Part shown: one piece after another, positions 1 through 8,107 of the stretch
How the letters are laid out: each line of letters starts with the position of its first letter
Position numbering within the stretch: the stretch's first letter is position 1
DNA from: UBA2136 sp963974105
Lineage (GTDB): Bacteria > Pseudomonadota > Alphaproteobacteria > UBA2136
DNA length: 64,000 nt
Reading direction: 5' to 3'
Assembly: GCA_963974105.1 (NCBI GenBank)
Contig: CAXBBG010000005.1
Coordinates: 1 to 64,000 of the forward strand
Program-made: the position numbers and the translations under genes
Notes under the pieces: model-generated
The model's input: only the letters and a program-made list of their open reading frames with translations
Told to the model about the DNA's origin: nothing
Database searches by the model: none

Positions 1-200
1 GGCTACAAGACGCTATTGCGGCGTAAAGCCACAGGCTACAAGACGCTATTGCGGCGTAAAGCCACAGGCTACAAGACGCTATTGCGGCTTAAAGACCATC
101 AGGCTACAAGACGCCATAGCGGCGTAAAGCCACAGGCTACAAGACGCCATAGCGGCGTAAAGCCACAGGCTACAAACTGCCATTGCAGCCTAACGCAACC
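1..200. repeat. 33-bp tandem repeat array (end of array)
   Basis: Six consecutive units are visible: 1-33, 34-66, 67-101, 102-134, 135-167 and a decayed copy at 168-200. Each begins GGCTACAA and most end AAAGCCACA. Units 1-2 are identical and units 4-5 are identical to each other; unit 3 is 35 bp, which would shift a reading frame. Each unit has imperfect dyad symmetry (GGCT...CGC-4 nt-GCG...AGCC). There are no spacers, so it is not a CRISPR array. The array starts beyond the left edge of the window. Function is unknown. Confidence 0.9.
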
Positions 201-254
201 TAATAACCAGTTTAAGCGCCTATTCTAACTTTATAGCCGTTACTGTATTATAAA

Positions 255-306
255 ACCCTGCCATCAATTTACTTTTAAAGGTTTATTGCGTGCAGGGTAT
301 TTTTTA
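255..306 (+). terminator. possible terminator downstream of the repeat array
   Basis: The arms ACCCTGC (255-261) and GCAGGGT (292-298) pair perfectly and are followed by ATTTTTTA. The loop is 30 nt and contains a small self-complementary core (CTTTTAAAG). It would end a plus-strand transcript coming from the left. The long loop makes the call tentative. Confidence 0.4.
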
Positions 307-431
307 TGCGTAAAAGTATTCAAGAAACAATAAAGCTTAACCATTGCACATAATAAATAGGTTACATGCCTTGAAAAGAGTAAGCTTAAAACCCATATAT
401 ATTACATAAACAACCAACCTAGACTTTTACT

Positions 432-611
432 ATGAACCCTTTAAAAGAAATATTTTCTTATATTGCTGTATTCGCCTTTGCTATTTCTATATTAGCTATT
501 CCGCTTTTAGCATCTAAATTTTTAGATATGCCAAAAACAGAACCTACAAAGCAAACATACAGCCATACAATACTTGTCGGTAAAGTACCCGTTCAAGTTA
601 CATATTATTAG
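432..611 (+). CDS. small single-pass membrane protein, 59 aa, unknown
   Basis: A 60-codon frame starts at ATG 432 and stops at TAG 609-611, immediately before a strong terminator. Residues about 8-30 are a continuous hydrophobic stretch (IFSYIAVFAFAISILAIPLL), followed by a short polar tail of about 29 residues ending VTYY. This suggests an inner-membrane protein with one helix. The upstream region has no strong Shine-Dalgarno sequence. I do not recognise the family. It is supported by its clean fit between repeat array and terminator, and by its coherent membrane topology. Confidence 0.55.
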   Translation: MNPLKEIFSYIAVFAFAISILAIPLLASKFLDMPKTEPTKQTYSHTILVGKVPVQVTYY

Positions 612-613
612 CG

Positions 614-647
614 AAAAAAAAAGCCTCCTAAATGGAGGCTTTTTTTA
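614..647. terminator. bidirectional terminator between small ORF and tig
   Basis: Arms AGCCTCC (622-628) and GGAGGCT (634-640) with a 5-nt loop are flanked by an A-tract on the left and a T-tract on the right. It can therefore end both the plus-strand 59-aa gene and the minus-strand tig gene. Confidence 0.85.
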
Positions 648-659
648 TGTGTCGAAAGA

Positions 660-1982
660 TTAACCAAGTTCTTTAACAAGCTCTTGTGCGTCAATTTTCT
701 TTTCTGTTACTTTAGCGTTTTTAATAATCCAGTCAGTTACTTTTTTCTCAAAAAGTGGACCAACAATTTCATTTTGGCGCTGCGGATCGGCGTAGTATTC
801 TTTTACTTGCGCTTCCATACCTGGGTTACGTGCTGCCATTGTTTCAATTTCAGCATCAACGTCGGCTTTTTCAACTTTAATTTCGTGTTCTTTACCAAGT
901 TCAGCCAATAGCAGACCCAAACGTACACGGCGTGCAGCCAATGCGCGGAATTCTACTTTTGCTTCGTCTTCGCTTTTACCCAAAGCGTCAATAGATAAAC
1001 CACGTTGCTTAAGATCGTTAAGCTGCGCTTGCCATACAGCATTAAATTCAGCTTCTACAACTGTTTCTGGCAAAGCAAATGTGTTTTCTTTTTCAAGAAT
1101 GTCAAAAAGCTCACGTTTTAGACGCTGGTGGCTTGCATTTTCAAGGTCAGTTGTAAGCTGTTCGCGTACTTTAGCCTTAAGCTCATCCATTGTTTTTTCG
1201 CCGAACTGAGTCGCGAATTTATCGTCAAACTTAAGTTCTTCAGCCGCTTCAACGCGTACGATTTCACATTTGAAGGTAGACTCTTTACCTGCAAGGTCTT
1301 TTGAGTGGTAATCTTTAGGGAAAGTAACCGTTACGTCTTTTTTGTCTTTAGCTTTTACGCCTTCAAGGCCTGTTTCAAAACCTGGAATAAGTTGACCTGA
1401 ACCTAGAACGATTTGGAAGTTTTCAAGCTTACCGCCTGCAAAACCTTCGCTTTCGCCTTTAATAAAGCCTTCAGCGTTCATAGTAACACGGTCGCCTGTT
1501 GCAGCAGCGCCGTCTTTTTTCGCAAATGACTGACGTGCTTGACCTAAACGTGTCAAAAGTTCTTCAACCATTTTATCGTCAGCTTCTGCTACTTCTTTTG
1601 TAAGCTTTAAGCCTGTTACCTTAGAAGGTTTAATTTCAGGGTAAACATCAAAAGTAACGCTGTAAGAGTAATCTTTACCTTCTTCTGGCATGCCTGAAGC
1701 TGGGTCCATCATAGGCTGACCTGCTGGACGAATGTTCTCGTCTGTCATTGCTTTTGAAAGTGATTCGCTAATAATGCGCTCTGTGATTTCGCTCATCACA
1801 CGTTCGCCATGCTGGCGTTTCACAACGTCCATTGGCACGTGGCCAGGACGGAAACCAGGCATTTTAATAGTTGTTGCGATTTGATCAAGACGTTCTGATG
1901 CCATACGGTCAATATCAGAAGCTGGAACAGTAATATTCATTTTACGGCCTAATTCGCCGTTATTTTCTACAGAAACTTGCAT
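660..1982 (-). CDS. tig: trigger factor, ribosome-associated chaperone and prolyl isomerase
   Basis: Trigger factor binds the ribosomal exit tunnel through protein L23 and shields nascent chains. The protein is 440 aa, the normal length (E. coli 432). The N-terminal ribosome-binding domain carries GFRPGHVP near residue 44, matching the family signature GFRxGKxP, with His in place of Lys. An FKBP-type domain follows at about 150-245 and a helical C-terminal arm domain after it. The start has only a weak AGGCAAAG ribosome site. In many alphaproteobacteria tig precedes clpP-clpX; here the downstream neighbour is a small membrane gene on the opposite strand, so that linkage is absent. Identification is very secure. 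Confidence 0.97.
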   Translation of the reverse strand: MQVSVENNGELGRKMNITVPASDIDRMASERLDQIATTIKMPGFRPGHVPMDVVKRQHGERVMSEITERIISESLSKAMTDENIRPAGQPMMDPASGMPEEGKDYSYSVTFDVYPEIKPSKVTGLKLTKEVAEADDKMVEELLTRLGQARQSFAKKDGAAATGDRVTMNAEGFIKGESEGFAGGKLENFQIVLGSGQLIPGFETGLEGVKAKDKKDVTVTFPKDYHSKDLAGKESTFKCEIVRVEAAEELKFDDKFATQFGEKTMDELKAKVREQLTTDLENASHQRLKRELFDILEKENTFALPETVVEAEFNAVWQAQLNDLKQRGLSIDALGKSEDEAKVEFRALAARRVRLGLLLAELGKEHEIKVEKADVDAEIETMAARNPGMEAQVKEYYADPQRQNEIVGPLFEKKVTDWIIKNAKVTEKKIDAQELVKELG

Positions 1983-2104
1983 TTTTTTCTTTGCCTATTT
2001 TGACATTTATCTTGTTACCCAAAAGTAGCTACCATCTAACATCTTATTCACAGTTTTGTCCAGTAAAAGGTGAAATTTACGGCTGTTTAGTATGTATTTT
2101 AGGC

Positions 2105-2146
2105 AAAAATAAATCCCACCTCATAAACAGGGTGGGATTTAAAAAC
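2105..2146. terminator. bidirectional-looking terminator, xre end
   Basis: A perfect 10-bp stem, AAATCCCACC (2111-2120) with GGTGGGATTT (2131-2140) and a 10-nt loop, lies between the XRE regulator and tig. On the minus strand it is followed by ATTTTTG, as expected for the end of the xre transcript. Confidence 0.75.
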
Positions 2147-2185
2147 AAATTCTATAGGAGTGTCTTTTGACGTGCCGCCTTAAAA

Positions 2186-2584
2186 TTAACCGTGTATATT
2201 ACCAGTAAGCGCTGTAATAAAGTCATACACTTTTTTTCTAAAGTCGGGTGTGAGAGCGTCATACGCTTTCAACAATTCAACTTTTTCTGGATTTAAAAGC
2301 ACAGGCTTGCTTGTGTCGTGTGGTTTAATTTCAGAAACATCTACAACACTTTCAACACCTTCAAAGAAGTATGATAGTGAAACGCCTAGTGCTTTTGATA
2401 AATGCACCAAACGGCCAGGACTTACTTTATTAGCACCAGATTCATACTTTTGAATTTGCTGGTATGTAATACCTAAAATATCACCCAACTGTGTCTGTGA
2501 CAATTTAAGTTCCTTGCGGCGTGCTTTAAGTTGCGCCCCAACAGACGCATCAATCGCCTTTGTATCTATTTCTACTGCTACCAT
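2186..2584 (-). CDS. XRE/Cro-type helix-turn-helix regulator, 132 aa
   Basis: A DNA-binding transcriptional regulator. An HTH_3/XRE domain occupies residues about 16-72, with the classic core LSQTQLGDILGITYQQIQKYE and SPGRLVHLSKALG. A C-terminal helical tail of about 55 residues follows. I chose ATG 2584 (MVAVEID) because GGAG sits 5 nt before it; a frame extending 15 codons further upstream lacks such a site. Single-domain XRE proteins of this size are common in alphaproteobacteria. The target is unknown. A 507-bp AT-rich region separates it from the divergent hydrolase gene, so it may control that promoter region or itself. Confidence 0.85.
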   Translation of the reverse strand: MVAVEIDTKAIDASVGAQLKARRKELKLSQTQLGDILGITYQQIQKYESGANKVSPGRLVHLSKALGVSLSYFFEGVESVVDVSEIKPHDTSKPVLLNPEKVELLKAYDALTPDFRKKVYDFITALTGNIHG

Positions 2585-3091
2585 AACAACTCCAAATCGT
2601 TTTTTTAATTTAATCTTGCAACTTTTCATCTATATATATTATAGGCTTAAACCAATTGATTTTAAATTACCCAGAAGTGGTAAAATTGCATTTTTTTACA
2701 ACTATTAAGTGATATACAGACATGAAACCCAACAAACGGAGGCGGATATTCACACATAAAATCAACATTGTACAGTAAAAAATATGACATTTTTTAAACC
2801 TGTGTCTACTTTGCACATTTTACCTTTTGAATCGGGGTGTTACAGCTAAAAAGCATTTTAATTTGTCATACATTTGCATGATGAATCAAAAACATCAACA
2901 CTCCTTATTTAGAAACTTTTAAGATTATTTATAAAAAAAAATGCCACCGTTACAGACCTCTCTCATTACACAATCTCATAAAAACACTTAAATGCATTTT
3001 AATTCAATGACTTATAGAATAAATTTGCTTTTTAAGTAAATAATTTGTATGGTAAGATTCTTATTAACATGAATATGTAGGAATAAAACCC
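2585..3091. promoter_or_regulatory. divergent intergenic region, no gene seen
   Basis: 507 bp of AT-rich DNA between the divergent xre and hydrolase genes. No supported coding frame or structural RNA was found. A plausible sigma-70 promoter for the hydrolase is TTGCTT near 3027 and TATGGT about 17 nt later, about 35 nt upstream of the start codon. The length suggests that regulatory sites lie here, but none is recognisable by eye. Confidence 0.4.
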
Positions 3092-3730
3092 ATGCCAGAC
3101 ATTACCTTTCAAGGCCCTGAAGGCCGTATTGAAGGAAAATACTTCCAAGCCGCTGACCCTAACGCACCTATCGCGCTTGTAATGCACCCTCATCCACAAC
3201 ACGGTGGAACGATGAACAACAAAGTAACTTATCGTATGTTTGAATCATTCGCACGTTGTGGTTTCCACGTTTTACGCTTTAACTTCCGTGGTGTTGGTAA
3301 TTCTGAAGGTGTTTTTGACAACGGTGTCGGCGAAACAAACGACGCAGGAGCTGCGCTTGACTGGCTACACGCTCAACACCCACATGCTAAGCAAATTTGG
3401 GTTTCAGGATTTTCATTTGGTTCTTGGGTTATGTTACAGTTTCTTATGCGCCGCCCTGATATTCACCGTTTTATAGCTGTTTCAACGCCTGCTGGCAACT
3501 ACGACCACAGCTTCTTTAGCCCATGCCCAACCAGCGGTATGTTTTTAGTGGGTACAAACGACGAAATTACACCTTATGAAGACGTTGAAGCTATGTTAAA
3601 GAAAACAGCAAGACAAAAAGAAACGAAGCTGCACTACAGTAAAATTGAAGGCGCTGACCACTTTTACTCAAACCATCAAGACGAGCTAAGCAAACGTTTG
3701 TGTCAATACATCATTGCTAACAAAGCGTAA
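3092..3730 (+). CDS. alpha/beta hydrolase, COG2945 type
   Basis: A cytoplasmic serine hydrolase of 212 aa with the full catalytic triad visible. The nucleophile is Ser108 in GFSFG, the acid is Asp157 in GTNDEITP and the base is His190 in GADHF. The oxyanion strand region HPHPQHGGT lies at about 32-40 and FRGVGNSEG at about 65-73. Small hydrolases of this type are widespread in alphaproteobacteria, but the substrate is not known. The start is preceded by TAGGA. Its 3' end overlaps the convergent membrane gene by 28 bp, and a hairpin that can terminate it lies inside that neighbour. Confidence 0.9.
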   Translation: MPDITFQGPEGRIEGKYFQAADPNAPIALVMHPHPQHGGTMNNKVTYRMFESFARCGFHVLRFNFRGVGNSEGVFDNGVGETNDAGAALDWLHAQHPHAKQIWVSGFSFGSWVMLQFLMRRPDIHRFIAVSTPAGNYDHSFFSPCPTSGMFLVGTNDEITPYEDVEAMLKKTARQKETKLHYSKIEGADHFYSNHQDELSKRLCQYIIANKA

Positions 3731-4758
3731 CTGCCATCACTATCGGAGCGGTATAATGCCGCTCCATTATTTTCCTTACAGATCATAAACATCCCTTCCT
3801 TGGCACGGCGAGAGCCTTCACGGCGCAGGTCCACAAAGCGTGCACAAGTGTTACCATTATAAGAAATAACGTTCTGTGCCACCCAAAAGCGCGATAACGC
3901 CTTAAACTGGTCGCTCGACTGATACATAGAAAGCCACGCCGACTTTGCAAAAGCTTTATTTTTATGTCCATAGCGGCGATAAACGCGCCAAACAGCTTCA
4001 TCCACAGGTTTGTACAAACTGTCAATGCGTGCAATGCGACTGTCCTCACCGTTAAGCTCAACAGCTTCTTTGCGGAACAGGTTAATCATTGTATCATGGA
4101 AACGCTGGTCTTTTGTTTCAACAACCAAGCGCCAATTAAATGAAGAAATAGGCTGTGGTATGACATGGATTTTTTCAACATCCAAGTTAAAGGCTTCAGC
4201 ATAATTGCTCGCAACACTGTAAGATTTTATATAAAAAGTTCCAAGAACCGCCACATAACCAACAACTAAAACAAGTGTTAACCTTGCAATGTCACGTTTC
4301 CAACTCGGCAACAAGAACCCACAGCCAATAGCCAAAATGCTCATACCCATAATGGTAATGTCAAAAGGATAAACTAGGCCAAGCGCAACATTAAAGTGCG
4401 TAAATGGCGCAAATGGCTGAATACCTTTAGATGTAAGCATGGCTAAAATAATAGTTAAGAACAAGGCGCCTGTGGTCACAGGTACAAAGTCTTTCCAACT
4501 TTTACCGCTCACAAGTGACAATAAAAAGGCGATAAGATTGGTGTAAATTGGTGTTAAAATCACCGACCAGAAAATGCTATTGCTATAACCTAAAGCGAAG
4601 CTGGTGCCAAAAAGATGTAAAACAAAATCTAAATGTGGAAAAGCCCCTGCCAGCGCACCTGCAGCCAAACGCCAACAACCTAAGCCCGAAGGCTCAGACT
4701 TGCGTTTAAGCGCCCACGCACATAACATACCAAAGAAGATAGATATCAGAAACTGCAT
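3703..4758 (-). CDS. membrane-bound putative metal-dependent hydrolase (YdjM/DUF457-like)
   Basis: A 351-aa inner-membrane protein. About five hydrophobic segments fill residues 1-170, followed by a soluble C-terminal half. The early segment AGAFPHLDFVLHLFG resembles the FPDLD region of the YdjM/DUF457 family, in which such residues are thought to bind metal; the second position of the motif is His here. The start at 4758 has only a weak AGAG upstream. It converges on the hydrolase gene and their last 28 bp overlap, while its final codons carry the neighbour's terminator. Function is unproven for the whole family; family assignment is moderately sure. Confidence 0.7.
   Translation of the reverse strand: MQFLISIFFGMLCAWALKRKSEPSGLGCWRLAAGALAGAFPHLDFVLHLFGTSFALGYSNSIFWSVILTPIYTNLIAFLLSLVSGKSWKDFVPVTTGALFLTIILAMLTSKGIQPFAPFTHFNVALGLVYPFDITIMGMSILAIGCGFLLPSWKRDIARLTLVLVVGYVAVLGTFYIKSYSVASNYAEAFNLDVEKIHVIPQPISSFNWRLVVETKDQRFHDTMINLFRKEAVELNGEDSRIARIDSLYKPVDEAVWRVYRRYGHKNKAFAKSAWLSMYQSSDQFKALSRFWVAQNVISYNGNTCARFVDLRREGSRRAKEGMFMICKENNGAALYRSDSDGSYALLAMMY
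3745..3775 (+). terminator. terminator embedded in the convergent CDS
   Basis: GGAGCGG (3745-3751) pairs with CCGCTCC (3759-3765) around a 7-nt loop, followed by ATTATTTTCC. It lies just after the hydrolase stop and inside the last codons of the minus-strand membrane protein gene. Confidence 0.6.
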
Positions 4759-4852
4759 GTTTTGAATTAACTCTTCATTTTATTTTAAACGTTTTCATTG
4801 ATCTTCAAGAAAAGCATTTTTATCTTCTGAGTGCGGCGCACCCACCCCTGTA

Positions 4853-5944
4853 TTAAGCGGTGAGTATACCCCCACAAACACTCTTTTGGCAACCCGTTGT
4901 AGAAGGCAGTGATAAGTGCTTGTTTTCTAATCGTCTTACAGCCAACCATGCGAAGCATTCCGCCTCCATAAAGTTTGCAGATAAACCTTTATCAACCACA
5001 TTAAACACTTCAACGTCCAATTCAGCACATTTTTGCTTAAGCACTTTCATAATCGTTGGGTGTTCAGCCCCTCCACCCGTCAGCCAAACACGCTTTGGTA
5101 CACTTGGCAGCTTTTGTAAGCTTTTTAAAATCGTTAAAGCTGTAATTTCACATAAAGTGCGACAGCCATTTTCAATTGGTAAGCTTTTCACATCGATACT
5201 GTCAAAGTCGTATCTGTCTGCTGATTTTGGAAAAGGCTTATCAAAATAAGGTAAATTTAGCGCTGTTTCTAAAGCCAGTTTATCAACCGTACCATTTTCT
5301 GCGTAGCTTCCGTCTTTGTCATAAAGCTCTGCGCCGTTTGTACGCTCTTTTACAAAGGCATCGATTAAGCCCATACCAGGGCCTGTATCGCCCGCAATTA
5401 ACTCTCCGTTCGCGCCTATCCATGTTAAGTTTGCTACCCCACCAATGTTTACAACGGCTATGGGTAATTCTTCTCCGTGAAATAAAGCCTGATGATAAAG
5501 CGGCGCCAGAGGTGCCCCTTCTCCCTTAACAGCCATGTCACGGCGACGAAAATCTGAAACAACAGGAATACCTGTAAGCTCTCTTAAAAGAGATGCATTG
5601 CCAATTTGTAGTGTCAGCCCTTCTTCTGGTGCATGGCGAATGGTTTGCCCATGAAAGCCGATAACATCAACATGGTTAGGTGTTAAAAATTCTTCTTGTA
5701 AAAGCATTTTAACAACCGCAGCATGCTCTTCGGTCAATTCTTTTTCGAGACGCATCATGTCTAAAATAGAAATATCTTCACGGGCCAGTTTTTGCATACG
5801 CGCTCTAAACTCAGGCTTATAAGGCAAGTAAACACCGTGTTTAAAGGTAATGTTATTTTCACCATCTGTTTCTAGCAATGCAGCGTCAATGCCGTCAAGT
5901 GATGTTCCACTCATTAAACCAATGCTTAAATATTTTTTACTCAT
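4853..5944 (-). CDS. anmK: anhydro-N-acetylmuramic acid kinase
   Basis: Phosphorylates and opens 1,6-anhydro-MurNAc to MurNAc-6-phosphate, a cytoplasmic step in peptidoglycan recycling. At 363 aa it matches the family (E. coli 369). The N-terminal ATP-binding signature GLMSGTSLDGID is intact, with the catalytic Asp region FRRRDMA near residue 140, GDTGPGMGLID near 190 and the C-terminal WLTGGGAEHP. I prefer ATG 5944, which has CGGG 9 nt upstream; ATG 5950 two codons earlier is possible. It appears to be a single-gene unit here. Confidence 0.95.
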   Translation of the reverse strand: MSKKYLSIGLMSGTSLDGIDAALLETDGENNITFKHGVYLPYKPEFRARMQKLAREDISILDMMRLEKELTEEHAAVVKMLLQEEFLTPNHVDVIGFHGQTIRHAPEEGLTLQIGNASLLRELTGIPVVSDFRRRDMAVKGEGAPLAPLYHQALFHGEELPIAVVNIGGVANLTWIGANGELIAGDTGPGMGLIDAFVKERTNGAELYDKDGSYAENGTVDKLALETALNLPYFDKPFPKSADRYDFDSIDVKSLPIENGCRTLCEITALTILKSLQKLPSVPKRVWLTGGGAEHPTIMKVLKQKCAELDVEVFNVVDKGLSANFMEAECFAWLAVRRLENKHLSLPSTTGCQKSVCGGILTA

Positions 5945-6127
5945 ACACATAAACCCGTATTATTATTTTATACTTAATTATTTCTATAGCATATTACATG
6001 CTTTTTATCAAAAAAACCTTATTTATCACTTGAAAAACAGCATGCGTAGATGTATACATGCCACTATATATAAAGAAACACCTCACCCCCTTTTATTTCC
6101 ATACATTGCCTTTGGAGGGCACTGCTT

Positions 6128-6928
6128 ATGAAACTCAAAAAAACAGGCTTATTTTTAGCCTTAACCGCTATCTTATTACTTTCTGGTTGCGATACCGCCC
6201 CAACAACCGCCAATGTGAAGCGTGAAATAAAAACCTATGCGGTACAAACAAACACCCCAAACCCCAACTATAGTGTGAATAAAAAAGGAAATCAAACAAG
6301 CGAGCAAGGTCAGTTTTTAAAAATTAATGTACTTACACACATTATTTTAAGCACAACTTCAGCCCAGGGCTCAGGCGATAACAGGCAACCTGTCACAACA
6401 CAAACCATCTACAACTTTCAAGAAGAGCTTATACGTGTGGCTATAAATGGTGAAATAATTCAAACCATTTACATAAACGCACCAAACTCAAAAGAAAATA
6501 AAGAGAGACCATCGCTTATTTCTTCTTATAACGCTATTTTGCTCCAAGAAGAGACAATGCGTGGTTGCCAACATGTTTACGGATGCCTCGCACGTCAAGC
6601 ACGTTCTGCAATTAAAGCAGACGGCTTAAAACAGCAAATTGTCACGCTTTCTCAAACAATTGAAACGTTAGAAACGCAGTTAAGTGAAGCCAATACACGT
6701 GAAACAGCGTTAAAGGCTAAACTTGAAACTGCCTTACAAAACGCCAACAGCAACGCTGAACTGGTAAAAAGCTTACAAACAGAACTGGCACAAGTGCAAG
6801 AAAGCCAGGAAAAGCTTACCAATGGTTTAAAAACCATTGAAGAAGCCATTTCAAGCGTTTTGCAGCCACCTGAATCAAGCACAGCACCAACAGATACAAA
6901 TGCTGAACTTAAAGGAGAATCTTTATGA
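6128..6928 (+). CDS. lipoprotein with C-terminal coiled coil, unknown
   Basis: A 266-aa envelope lipoprotein. The signal peptide ends in a lipobox (LLSGC, Cys about residue 21). The mature part has a globular region to about residue 160, with two Cys in a GCQHVYGC motif. A strongly predicted coiled coil follows from about 165 to 235, rich in Leu/Glu/Gln heptads (LSQTIETLETQLSEA). The tail is Pro/Thr-rich. GGAGG lies 8 nt before the start. The stop overlaps the next start as ATGA, so the two proteins are translationally coupled and probably act together. I do not recognise the family. Confidence 0.75.
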   Translation: MKLKKTGLFLALTAILLLSGCDTAPTTANVKREIKTYAVQTNTPNPNYSVNKKGNQTSEQGQFLKINVLTHIILSTTSAQGSGDNRQPVTTQTIYNFQEELIRVAINGEIIQTIYINAPNSKENKERPSLISSYNAILLQEETMRGCQHVYGCLARQARSAIKADGLKQQIVTLSQTIETLETQLSEANTRETALKAKLETALQNANSNAELVKSLQTELAQVQESQEKLTNGLKTIEEAISSVLQPPESSTAPTDTNAELKGESL

Positions 6929-7251
6929 TAGGTATCAAAAAATGGCTCAATTTAACAGAAATTCTTACCATTGCGAGCATTATAGTTCTCATTGCCTGTA
7001 TCGCCACCCCTAAATATATAAAGTACGTTAAATCGCAAGAGGCAGAGCAACTGCTTATTGATCAAAAAGAGAAATCTTACGACAACCTTGTGGCTGAACG
7101 CGATGCTTTATTGCTCAAGCAAGCAGAACTTATTGCAGAAGGTGATAAGCTCCGCGCAGAGATTGCAAAACAGAAAAAAGATTTCGAAAATATCCGTAAA
7201 ATGATAACTATATTACAAGAAGGCGGTGAATTACCCGCTACACCGCAATAA
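6925..7251 (+). CDS. single-pass membrane protein with coiled coil, unknown
   Basis: A 108-aa protein with one N-terminal transmembrane helix at about residues 11-31 (ILTIASIIVLIACIA). A predicted coiled coil at about 36-92 (ERDALLLKQAELIAEGDK) then probably projects into the periplasm. The start codon overlaps the stop of the preceding lipoprotein gene by 4 bp. An inner-membrane coiled coil paired with an outer-membrane coiled-coil lipoprotein resembles envelope-spanning pairs such as spanins. The gene order and the lipoprotein size do not match classic Rz/Rz1, so function is left open. Confidence 0.7.
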   Translation: MIGIKKWLNLTEILTIASIIVLIACIATPKYIKYVKSQEAEQLLIDQKEKSYDNLVAERDALLLKQAELIAEGDKLRAEIAKQKKDFENIRKMITILQEGGELPATPQ

Positions 7252-7256
7252 CATAA

Positions 7257-7290
7257 CGAAAAAAAGCCCCCTTTGGAGGGCTTTTTTTTC
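7257..7290 (+). terminator. terminator after lipoprotein / coiled-coil pair
   Basis: AAAAAGCCC and GGGCTTTTTTTT form a stem around a short loop (7261-7289), with a long T-tract on the plus strand. It ends the two-gene unit. Confidence 0.8.
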
Positions 7291-7411
7291 ATATACCTCT
7301 TGTGTAAAGGTTCGTAGCGTCTTATACCATACCTGCAAATAAGAAATATCTGGGTTCTCCCGCTTTACTTTTTCAAATGGCCTTGCCATTTAATCCAAGG
7401 AAATTAAAATC

Positions 7412-7891
7412 ATGCTTACCACTAAAAAGCTTTTAATCGCCGTATTTGTCTTGAGCGCTTTATTCTCACTCAGTGCATGTGACGAAGCATCACACGTAAA
7501 AGCACTAGCAGAAGCTGAAAAAAAAGAACTGCAACACAAATATAACCATCGTAAACTCCCTAACAAGTCTGTACCTACGGCTATTTGGAATGAAGATGGA
7601 TTTATTGAATCCCTACACATCAGCAGTAAATATGACGGCACACTTGAATACGTATTTGTTTTCGCATATACAGCTCAAATTTGTCAGCACGTTGTGGGTG
7701 ATAGCCATTGGACATGCATCGATTATGTCAACGCGACCCCAAGTCGCCAACATTTTTTCGATGAGGAAAAAGCCAAAGTTGTTGAAATTTTTGGCGAACA
7801 AGCTATAGCACCCGCTTATAACAGCGTTCAAAACAATCCAAAGCAAACTATAACACCTGAAGACAAAAGTAAGAACATTCCGCATACATAA
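7412..7891 (+). CDS. small lipoprotein, unknown
   Basis: A 159-aa predicted lipoprotein with a clear signal peptide and lipobox (SLSAC, Cys about residue 23). The mature domain has three Cys (in AQICQHVV and HWTCIDYV plus the lipidated one) and ends in a polar Lys/Asn-rich tail. AAGGAAAT precedes the start. It follows the terminator of the previous lipoprotein pair and carries its own terminator, so it is monocistronic. I do not recognise the family, but the reading frame, signal peptide and terminator together support a real gene. Confidence 0.7.
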   Translation: MLTTKKLLIAVFVLSALFSLSACDEASHVKALAEAEKKELQHKYNHRKLPNKSVPTAIWNEDGFIESLHISSKYDGTLEYVFVFAYTAQICQHVVGDSHWTCIDYVNATPSRQHFFDEEKAKVVEIFGEQAIAPAYNSVQNNPKQTITPEDKSKNIPHT

Positions 7892-7923
7892 TTTTATCCT
7901 ACCATTCAACACACCCCACACGA

Positions 7924-7955
7924 GAAAAAAGCCCTAAATTTCAGGGCTTTTTTTA
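7924..7955. terminator. terminator after lipoprotein gene
   Basis: GCCCT (7931-7935) and AGGGC (7943-7947), extended by a flanking A-tract and a T-tract, form a stem-loop with TTTTTTT on the plus strand. Confidence 0.8.
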
Positions 7956-8107
7956 TGCTCATTTAAAATATGATTTTTTTTATATTTTTCCTTGCATCGC
8001 TTGCCTTCGACGTATACAATCACCGCATAAATCAAACAAACTCCAAGCTAAATAATTGGAGAAGTTAACAAAATAACGAATTTATTGAACAAGGGAATAG
8101 ATAAACA

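Noticed and set aside
1..200. Possible CRISPR array
   Set aside because: Units are directly adjacent with no spacers and no cas genes are present.
16..228. 70-aa reading frame through the 33-bp repeats
   Set aside because: It is generated by the repeat unit, which is a multiple of three. The 35-bp unit breaks the periodic protein, and there is no ribosome site.
2784..2849. 21-aa frame in the xre/hydrolase gap
   Set aside because: No ribosome site and no distinctive composition.
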